Positions 57,711 through 64,000 of a stretch of DNA of 64,000 bases are shown here, piece by piece. A model generated the notes under the pieces. It was not told the origin of the DNA. It saw only the letters and a program-made list of their open reading frames with translations, and searched no databases. The DNA is from Methylotenera oryzisoli_B. Its GTDB lineage: Bacteria > Pseudomonadota > Gammaproteobacteria > Burkholderiales > Methylophilaceae. The stretch is from NCBI GenBank assembly GCA_965613685.1, contig OZ277031.1, positions 1,302,001 through 1,366,000 on the forward strand, given 5' to 3'. A program made the position numbers and the translations under genes. How positions within the stretch are numbered: position 1 is the first letter of the stretch; every line of letters starts with the position of its first letter.

Positions 57711-58049
57711 TTATAAGGCTTCGATGCCGGTTTCACCGGTACGAATGCGATAGACTTGTTCGAGATTAAAGACAAAAATCTTGCCGTCGCCGATTTTGCC
57801 AGTGGCGGCGGATTTTTCAATCGCGTCCACTACTTGATCTAGCAACTCGTCTTTAATCGCTACTTCTAATTTAACTTTAGGTAAAAAATCCACCACGTAT
57901 TCAGCACCACGATAGAGCTCGGTGTGACCTTTTTGGCGACCGAAACCTTTTACCTCAGTGACGGTAATGCCTTGAACCCCAATACTAGAAAGGGCTTCAC
58001 GCACTTCATCAAGCTTAAACGGTTTGATAATTGCGGATACAAATTTCAT
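57711..58049 (-). CDS. glnK: Nitrogen regulatory PII protein GlnK
   Basis: The 112-residue PII protein begins MKFVSAIIKPFKLDEVREAL. The T-loop has the uridylylated Tyr51 in GHTELYRGAEYVVDFLPK, and GKIGDGKIFVFNLEQVYRIRTGE is the C-terminal signature. Known: senses ATP/ADP, 2-oxoglutarate and uridylylation and gates AmtB. Between a TorF-type porin gene and amtB; probably all are driven by the sigma-54 promoter at 58937. Confidence 0.97.
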   Translation of the reverse strand: MKFVSAIIKPFKLDEVREALSSIGVQGITVTEVKGFGRQKGHTELYRGAEYVVDFLPKVKLEVAIKDELLDQVVDAIEKSAATGKIGDGKIFVFNLEQVYRIRTGETGIEAL

Positions 58050-58090
58050 GAGTGCCTCCTTATAGGCGGGATAAACCCGCCAAATTTAGA

Positions 58091-58882
58091 TTAGAACGTT
58101 TTTTGTACGAATGCAGTGAATGTGCTTTTTGCAATGTTGCCACCTGTGTAAGCACCGTATCCCGCTGCTGAGCCGTCTGTATCTGAGTAATACGCACCCA
58201 CGTTTACACCGTTGCTAAACGCTTTGGTCGCGCCTACTTTCCAATCGGTGTAGCTATACAAATCGTCATTAGAATTCGCATAAGAAGGGCTACCATCAAA
58301 CTCTTGGCGACCTACGTGTAAGTTAGCCGTTACACCTGAATCCGCTAATGGGATATTGGCATTCAATTCTGCGTAGTAAGAGCCGCTTGCATTGGCGTTA
58401 CCAAAACCATTTTTAGATACAATGTATGACATTTTACCTTGCAACCATTTGTAGCTTAATGCGCCGTAAACTTCAGTTGTCTCAGCCGCTTTGTAGCCAT
58501 CAAGTTGTTTGCCTGGATAAATGTATTGCAATGCACCGATGTTATAACCGATGTCACCGATGCTGTTAGCGTAACCGCCGTAAACGTCTAACTCCAAGCT
58601 TGAATTGTCATAGGTGCCGCCGTCTTCTAACCAACTGATGTTAGAACCCCAGGCGCCTAAATAAAAGCCACTAGAATGAGTAAAATCCACACCGCCTTGA
58701 ATTGATGGTTTTTCAGCAGTTTGGGTTAAACCACGGAAGATGTATTGGCTATACAAACCGACGTTGTAGCTAACGGTGTAAGCCGGTGCTGGCGCCGCAA
58801 CTGGTGCCGCGTCCGCAGCGAATACTGCTGTTGGTAATGCTAATGTGCCTAAAACGGCAATGGTCACTAATGATTTACGCAT
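58091..58882 (-). CDS. TorF-family putative porin (TIGR02001-type)
   Basis: The 263-residue protein has a signal peptide (to Ala22), then amphipathic strands and a C-terminal Phe (VQKTF), typical of outer-membrane beta-barrels. SYNVGLYSQYIFRGLTQT is the family start. AAGGAGA precedes the ATG. Known: these porins often stand before glnK-amtB in betaproteobacteria, suggesting a role in nitrogen compound uptake, which is inferred. Confidence 0.92.
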   Translation of the reverse strand: MRKSLVTIAVLGTLALPTAVFAADAAPVAAPAPAYTVSYNVGLYSQYIFRGLTQTAEKPSIQGGVDFTHSSGFYLGAWGSNISWLEDGGTYDNSSLELDVYGGYANSIGDIGYNIGALQYIYPGKQLDGYKAAETTEVYGALSYKWLQGKMSYIVSKNGFGNANASGSYYAELNANIPLADSGVTANLHVGRQEFDGSPSYANSNDDLYSYTDWKVGATKAFSNGVNVGAYYSDTDGSAAGYGAYTGGNIAKSTFTAFVQKTF

Positions 58883-58936
58883 GGTATTTCTCCTTGATTA
58901 ATGTTTAGAATAAACAAAGCTATTCGGGGATATATA

Positions 58937-58952
58937 AGCAACACCCGTGCCA
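58937..58952 (-). promoter_or_regulatory. Sigma-54 promoter for the porin-glnK-amtB operon
   Basis: On the minus strand TGGCACGGGTGTTGCT is a full match to the -24/-12 consensus (TGGCACG-N4-TTGCW), about 55 bases before the porin start. It implies NtrC-type activation under nitrogen limitation. I found no clear NtrC site upstream. Confidence 0.88.
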
Positions 58953-59060
58953 ACTATTTTTATGTTTAAAATCAGTCACCTAAGTTTTCAATCTGCCATA
59001 GACCGTTTAACTTTATGGACCAAAACCTGCTAATATGATAACTAGATATAAGGAGTCGCC

Positions 59061-59297
59061 ATGTTTAGTTCAGATAAATTAAATGAAATATCCAATAAAA
59101 TCAAAGAGGTAGTGCAAGACTCCCCCTTGGGTGATGCAGAAAAAAACATTCATGCACTATTAAAGAGCGTTTTCACCAAAATGGAGCTGGTCACGCGCGA
59201 AGAATTTGATGTGCAAGCGGCGGTGCTGCGTAGTACCCGTGAAAAGCTGGATGCCTTAGAAAAACAATTAGCCGAATTGACCCAGCAGCACCGCTAG
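59061..59297 (+). CDS. ubiK: Ubiquinone biosynthesis accessory factor UbiK
   Basis: This 78-residue protein has a C-terminal coiled coil (REEFDVQAAVLRSTREKLDAL). It matches YqiC/BMFP proteins, renamed UbiK. AAGGAG precedes the ATG. Known: part of the soluble Ubi complex with UbiJ. The comM-like gene follows after one base. Confidence 0.92.
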   Translation: MFSSDKLNEISNKIKEVVQDSPLGDAEKNIHALLKSVFTKMELVTREEFDVQAAVLRSTREKLDALEKQLAELTQQHR

Positions 59298-59298
59298 T

Positions 59299-60822
59299 GT
59301 GCCTCACTCCAGACTAGCCGTCCTTCACAGTCGCGCATTAAGCGGCATGGACGCGCCGGCTGTGGATGTGGAGGTGCACCTAGCCAACGGTTTACCCAGC
59401 TTCACCATAGTCGGCCTGGCTGAAACCGAAGTAAAAGAAAGCAAAGACCGGGTTCGCGCCGCCCTGCAAACCGCGCAATTTGAATTCCCCGCCCGCCGCA
59501 TCACGGTTAACCTGGCACCGGCCGACCTGCCTAAGGAAAGCGGCCGCTACGACTTACCCATCGCCTTAGGCATACTGGCCGCTTCCGGTCAAATCCCCAG
59601 CACCGACTTAGGCAACTACGAATTTGCCGGTGAGCTGGCTTTAACCGGCGAGCTCAGACCCATCCGCGGCGCATTGGCCATGACCTCCAGCATGATGGCT
59701 GCCCCGCCTACACCAACCATGCCACAAAAACGGGCGTTTATCCTGCCACAAAGCAGTGCGCCCGAGGCGGCCTTGGTGCGCGATGCCGTGATTTACCCGG
59801 CCAACAGCTTGCTGGCTGTGTGCGCACACCTAAGCGGGCACGCGCTTTTAAGCCGATTAAGCGCAAGCGCTGTTTGCCCCAAGCTACACTACCCGGATTT
59901 TAATGAGGTAAAAGCACAAAGCCAGGCTAAACGCGCCCTAGAAATTGCCGCGGCAGGTGGCCACAGCGTCCTCTTAAACGGCCCGCCTGGCACCGGAAAA
60001 AGCATGTTGGCTAGCCGTTTTGTTGGTATCTTGCCGGCCATGACCGAACAAGAAGCCTTGGATTCGGCGGCCATCTTATCTTTGAATGGGGTCTACGCTT
60101 TAGAAAACTGGATGCGCAGACCTTATCGCAACCCGCATCACACGGCTTCAGCGGTGGCACTGGTTGGCGGCGGCAGTGTGCCCAGGCCAGGCGAAATCAG
60201 CTTGGCGCATCACGGCGTTTTATTCTTGGACGAATTACCTGAATTTGATCGAAAGGTCTTGGAGGTATTGCGCGAGCCACTGGAGAGCGGTCGCATCGTC
60301 ATCTCCCGCGCTGCCCGCCATGCCGAGTTTCCAGCCGACTTCCAATTAATTGCCGCCATGAACCCGTGCCCATGCGGTTACTTAGGTCACCCCAATCACC
60401 CCTGCCGCTGCACACCGGATCAAATTGCGCGATACCGAGGCAAGCTATCTGGCCCACTTTTGGACCGCATCGATTTGCACATAGACGTGCCGGCACTCAC
60501 CGAGGACGAGCTGCTAAAGGCCAGCGTTAGTGAACACTCACAAGCCATCCAAGCCAGAGTAGAAAAGGCCAGAGCCAAACAAATGTGCAGACAGGGCAAA
60601 GCCAACCACCTGCTCAGCAATCCAGAAATTGAACGCCACTGCGCCATCAATGAGGCAGGTGCAAGCTTGCTTAAAACCGCCATGGCCCGCCTTAATTTAT
60701 CCGCCCGGGCTTACCACCGTATTTTAAAAGTGGCGCGCAGCATATGCGATTTGACCGATCAACCTCACATCCAAGCGGTGCACTTAGCGGAGGCCATTCA
60801 ATACCGCAGGCACGGCAATTAA
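59299..60822 (+). CDS. comM: ComM/YifB-type magnesium-chelatase-like AAA+ ATPase
   Basis: The protein has 507 residues, start GTG at 59299. Order: an N-terminal Lon-protease-like (ChlI) domain (VDVEVHLANGLPSFTIVGL), then AAA+ with LNGPPGTGKSMLASR, LFLDELPEF and a zinc-type CPCGYLG...CRC loop, then a C-terminal domain (LSARAYHRILKVARSICDL). Known: ComM is a branch-migration helicase in natural transformation. Immediately after ubiK. Confidence 0.94.
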   Translation: MPHSRLAVLHSRALSGMDAPAVDVEVHLANGLPSFTIVGLAETEVKESKDRVRAALQTAQFEFPARRITVNLAPADLPKESGRYDLPIALGILAASGQIPSTDLGNYEFAGELALTGELRPIRGALAMTSSMMAAPPTPTMPQKRAFILPQSSAPEAALVRDAVIYPANSLLAVCAHLSGHALLSRLSASAVCPKLHYPDFNEVKAQSQAKRALEIAAAGGHSVLLNGPPGTGKSMLASRFVGILPAMTEQEALDSAAILSLNGVYALENWMRRPYRNPHHTASAVALVGGGSVPRPGEISLAHHGVLFLDELPEFDRKVLEVLREPLESGRIVISRAARHAEFPADFQLIAAMNPCPCGYLGHPNHPCRCTPDQIARYRGKLSGPLLDRIDLHIDVPALTEDELLKASVSEHSQAIQARVEKARAKQMCRQGKANHLLSNPEIERHCAINEAGASLLKTAMARLNLSARAYHRILKVARSICDLTDQPHIQAVHLAEAIQYRRHGN

Positions 60823-60861
60823 ACTAGCAAGCAAGGACGGCTAATCCGCCTTAGCCGATGA

Positions 60862-60867
60862 TATAAT
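60862..60867 (+). promoter_or_regulatory. metH: Putative -10 element of metH
   Basis: TATAAT about 30 bases before the metH ATG. No obvious -35 at proper spacing, and no cobalamin riboswitch fits in the 74-base gap after comM. Confidence 0.5.
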
Positions 60868-60896
60868 GCCGCATCCATACAACTTGCCATTTAACC

Positions 60897-63800
60897 ATGT
60901 CGCACAACCCCGTCTCGGTCACCGAGAACACCCTTAGAGCATTACTAGCTGAGCGCATTCTGATTTTAGACGGCGCCATGGGCACCATGATTCAGCAATA
61001 CAAGCTGAGCGAGGCGGATTACCGTGGGCCGCGTTTTGCCGATTTCAAGGCTCCCATTGGCGAGCGCGAGTTGTTTGTCAAAGGCAACAACGAGCTACTG
61101 ACCTTAACCCAGCCGCACATCATTCAAGCCATACACGAGCAGTATCTGGCCGCCGGTGCCGACATCATAGAAACCAATACCTTTGGCGCCACCACGGTCG
61201 CCCAAGACGACTACCACATGGGCCATTTGGTGCACGAGATGAATGTGCAAGCAGCTAAATTGGCCAAGGCCTCCTGCTTAAAATACAGCACCCCAGACAA
61301 ACCGCGTTTTGTGGCTGGCACCTTAGGGCCCACCCCTAAAACCGCCAGCATTTCACCGGACGTGAACGACCCGGCGGCACGCAACATCCGCTTTGATGAG
61401 TTGGTGACGGCTTATTTAGAACAAACGCGTGCCTTGGTAGAAGGCGGCGCGGACATCTTGATGGTGGAAACCATATTTGACACCTTAAACTGCAAAGCCG
61501 CTTTGTTTGCCATAGACCAATTCTTTGAAGAATCCGGCCTGCGTTTTCCCATCATGATTTCTGGCACGGTCACCGATGCCTCAGGCCGCATTTTGTCTGG
61601 GCAAACCGTGACGGCATTTTGGCATTCGGTACGCCATGCCAAACCACTGACCATAGGCCTGAATTGTGCATTGGGAGCAACCCTGATGCGTCCCTATGTG
61701 GAAGAGTTATCCAACATCGCCGACACCTTTGTCTGCATTTACCCAAATGCCGGTCTGCCCAATCCGATGTCGGACACCGGCTTTGATGAAACCCCAGACG
61801 TCACTTCCAGCCTCGTTAAAGAGTTTGCCGAAAGCGGCTTTTTAAATATAGCCGGCGGCTGTTGCGGCACCACTCCCGCGCACATACAAGCGATATACCA
61901 AGCCATTAAAACCATCAAGCCACGCCAAGTGCCGGCTTTGCCTATTAACTTGAAACTGTCTGGCTTAGAGCCGTTCGTGGTTAACGACGACTCCTTATTT
62001 GTGAACGTCGGCGAGCGCACCAACGTCACTGGCAGCAAGGCGTTTGCGCGCATGATCATTAACGAGCAATACGACGAAGCCTTATCGGTGGCCCGCCAAC
62101 AAGTGGAAAACGGCGCGCAAGTGATAGACATCAACATGGACGAAGGCATGTTGGATGCGGTCAAGGCCATGACGCATTTTTTAAACTTAATCGCCTCCGA
62201 GCCGGACATTGCCCGCGTGCCCATCATGATAGACTCGAGCAAATGGGCCGTCATAGAAGCGGGTTTGAAGTGCGTGCAAGGCAAAGCCATCGTCAACTCC
62301 ATATCCATGAAAGAGGGCGAGGCGGAATTTTTACGTCAAGCTAAACTCTGCCAACGTTATGGCGCGGCGGTGATAGTCATGGCCTTTGATGAAAAAGGTC
62401 AGGCCGACACCTTTGCCCGTAAAACGGAAATTTGCCAACGCGCTTACGATTTATTGGTAGGCATGGGCTTTCCTGCTGAAGACATTATTTTTGACCCGAA
62501 CATTTTCGCCATTGCCACCGGCATAGAAGAGCACAACAATTACGCGGTTGACTTCATAGAAGCCACTCGCTGGATTAAACAAAACCTAGCGCACGCTAAA
62601 ATTTCTGGTGGCGTATCCAATGTCAGCTTCAGCTTTAGGGGCAACGACCCCGCGCGTGAAGCCATACACACGGTCTTTTTATACCACGCCATCCAAGCCG
62701 GCATGACCATGGGCATCGTCAATGCCGGCATGATGGGTGTCTACGACGACCTGCCAGAGGAATTGCGCACTCGGGTTGAAGACGTGGTGCTTAACCGCCC
62801 TATCGACCCGAGCAACCCCTTGGCCGCCACCGAGCGCATGATAGAGATCGCCGGCAGCTTGGTCGCTGGCGGCAAAAAAGAAGCCGCCACGCTGGAATGG
62901 CGTGGCACTCCCGAGTCCCCCACGCCAGTGGCAAAACGCTTAAGCCATGCCATGGTGCACGGTATCACCGAGTTCATCGTCGAGGACACCGAAGAAGCCC
63001 GCGCCGCCATAGCCGAAGCGGGTGGGCGACCGATACACGTTATTGAAGGACCGTTGATGGACGGCATGAATGTGGTGGGCGATTTATTTGGCCAAGGCAA
63101 AATGTTTTTACCGCAAGTGGTTAAATCGGCGCGTGTCATGAAACAAGCGGTGGCGCATTTGATTCCGTACATAGAAGCGGAAAAAGCCGCCGACGAAAAA
63201 CGCACCGGCCAGGTGGCCAAACCCAAAGGCAAAATGGTCATTGCCACCGTTAAAGGCGACGTGCACGACATAGGCAAAAACATCGTGTCGGTGGTCTTGC
63301 AGTGCAACAACTTTGAAGTGGTCAACATGGGCGTCATGGTGCCAGCTGCAGAAATTTTAGCCATGGCCAAAGCCGAGAATGCCGACATCATAGGTTTGTC
63401 CGGCTTGATCACGCCGTCCTTAGAAGAGATGTCGCACATCGCCAAAGAAATGCAACGCGACCCCTACTTCAAAGCCTTAAAAATGCCTTTGTTGATAGGT
63501 GGTGCCACCACCTCACGGGCGCACACGGCGGTGAAAATTGCCCCGCATTACGACGGGCCGATTATTTACGTGGCCGATGCCTCGCGCTCGGTCTCGGTGA
63601 TGCAATCCTTACTCACGGTGGACAGTCGCGACGCTTACATAGCCGAAGTGGCGGCCGACTACGAGAAAGCCCGTCAGCAGCATGCCAATAAAAAAGGCAC
63701 GCCCATGCTGACCTTGGCCGACGCGCGTGCCAACAAAGCCAAGCTGTCGTTTAGCGCCAGCCATGCACCGGTGAAACCCAAGTTCATCGGTCGGCGTGAA

Positions 63801-64000
63801 ATCAAAAACGCCGATTTAAGCGTGATCGCCCAGTACATCGATTGGACGCCGTTCTTTCAAACCTGGGATTTAGCCGGATTCTACCCAGCCATACTGACCG
63901 ACGAAGTGGTGGGGCAAACTGCCAGCAAATTGTTTGCTGAAGCCCAAGCCATGCTGAAAAAAATCATAGACGGCCGTTGGTTAACGGCCAATGGCGTGGT
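60897..64000 (+). CDS. metH: Cobalamin-dependent methionine synthase, 3' end cut by window edge
   Basis: The 1,034 codons seen are open to the end, out of about 1,230 expected. Domain order: homocysteine-binding (ILDGAMGTMIQQ near residue 22; zinc cysteines in LNCALGA and GGCCGTTPAH), pterin-binding (NVGERTNVTGS, DEGMLDAV), cap and B12-binding (KGDVHDIGKNIVSVVL near 785, with the axial His of DxHxxG), and the first part of the SAM activation domain. Known: transfers methyl from methyl-tetrahydrofolate to homocysteine via B12. The organism therefore needs or makes cobalamin. Confidence 0.97.
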   Translation, partial: MSHNPVSVTENTLRALLAERILILDGAMGTMIQQYKLSEADYRGPRFADFKAPIGERELFVKGNNELLTLTQPHIIQAIHEQYLAAGADIIETNTFGATTVAQDDYHMGHLVHEMNVQAAKLAKASCLKYSTPDKPRFVAGTLGPTPKTASISPDVNDPAARNIRFDELVTAYLEQTRALVEGGADILMVETIFDTLNCKAALFAIDQFFEESGLRFPIMISGTVTDASGRILSGQTVTAFWHSVRHAKPLTIGLNCALGATLMRPYVEELSNIADTFVCIYPNAGLPNPMSDTGFDETPDVTSSLVKEFAESGFLNIAGGCCGTTPAHIQAIYQAIKTIKPRQVPALPINLKLSGLEPFVVNDDSLFVNVGERTNVTGSKAFARMIINEQYDEALSVARQQVENGAQVIDINMDEGMLDAVKAMTHFLNLIASEPDIARVPIMIDSSKWAVIEAGLKCVQGKAIVNSISMKEGEAEFLRQAKLCQRYGAAVIVMAFDEKGQADTFARKTEICQRAYDLLVGMGFPAEDIIFDPNIFAIATGIEEHNNYAVDFIEATRWIKQNLAHAKISGGVSNVSFSFRGNDPAREAIHTVFLYHAIQAGMTMGIVNAGMMGVYDDLPEELRTRVEDVVLNRPIDPSNPLAATERMIEIAGSLVAGGKKEAATLEWRGTPESPTPVAKRLSHAMVHGITEFIVEDTEEARAAIAEAGGRPIHVIEGPLMDGMNVVGDLFGQGKMFLPQVVKSARVMKQAVAHLIPYIEAEKAADEKRTGQVAKPKGKMVIATVKGDVHDIGKNIVSVVLQCNNFEVVNMGVMVPAAEILAMAKAENADIIGLSGLITPSLEEMSHIAKEMQRDPYFKALKMPLLIGGATTSRAHTAVKIAPHYDGPIIYVADASRSVSVMQSLLTVDSRDAYIAEVAADYEKARQQHANKKGTPMLTLADARANKAKLSFSASHAPVKPKFIGRREIKNADLSVIAQYIDWTPFFQTWDLAGFYPAILTDEVVGQTASKLFAEAQAMLKKIIDGRWLTANGV

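Noticed and set aside
61739..63445. Long minus-strand frames opposite metH
   Set aside because: Antisense shadows of a strongly conserved gene, without start signals.

Overview
The window looks like a chromosomal contig of a betaproteobacterium, most likely a methylotroph of the Methylophilaceae or a close relative in the Nitrosomonadales. This is inferred from gene content, not from a marker gene. The supporting content is two copies of the PQQ precursor peptide gene pqqA, a caa3-type cytochrome oxidase operon, the TorF-type porin/glnK/amtB cluster, UbiK, Coq7, a DUF2322 protein, a BPSS1780-like membrane protein and a homoserine kinase of the aminoglycoside-phosphotransferase type.

Region 1 to about 7786 is a visibly AT-rich integrated element, cut by the left window edge. 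It holds a cut gene, two small unknown genes, a PD-(D/E)XK/DUF5655 protein coupled to a large MmeI-like (type IIL) restriction-methylation protein, a short tyrosine recombinase, a secreted six-cysteine protein, an AlpA-like regulator and several tiny genes. It ends in a remnant of a tRNA 3' half, the probable right attachment site. Composition changes sharply right after it.

From 7.8 to 13 kb lie a trypsin-like protease with TPR repeats, a DCC-family protein, and a umuD/umuC pair in which umuC is bracketed by two inverted copies of a pqqA module. From 13 to 17 kb is a haem A and oxidase assembly cluster (SURF1, a Sco-like protein, CtaA, CtaB). From 17 to 26 kb are an orphan HigA, a candidate small RNA, uvrD, thrB, a LOG-type gene and polA. 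From 26 to 31 kb is the oxidase operon ctaC-ctaD-small TM protein-ctaG-ctaE, read leftward.

From 31.3 to 36.3 kb is the most unusual system: three tightly spaced genes for a flavin/NAD(P)-cNMP-cNMP-4x[4Fe-4S] protein, a five-helix diheme b-type membrane protein, and an FHA-anchored decaheme cytochrome c. Together they look like a transmembrane electron conduit with cyclic-nucleotide and phospho-threonine sensing. This is inference from domains and heme motifs.

From 36 to 64 kb is mostly housekeeping: msrA with a frameshifted downstream gene, an aldo/keto reductase, chrA, tRNA-Leu, queA, proS, a tsaB-rimI-degenerate UDG operon, arfB, a DinG-like helicase, an NlpC/P60 hydrolase, ctpA, glcF, coq7, lgt, the sigma-54-driven porin/glnK/amtB cluster, ubiK, comM, and metH, which is cut by the right edge. 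Genes too short for ordinary ORF calling were read directly: two pqqA, a 37-residue oxidase assembly protein and a DUF2256 zinc-ribbon-like protein. No rRNA, CRISPR array, transposase or complete insertion sequence was seen.
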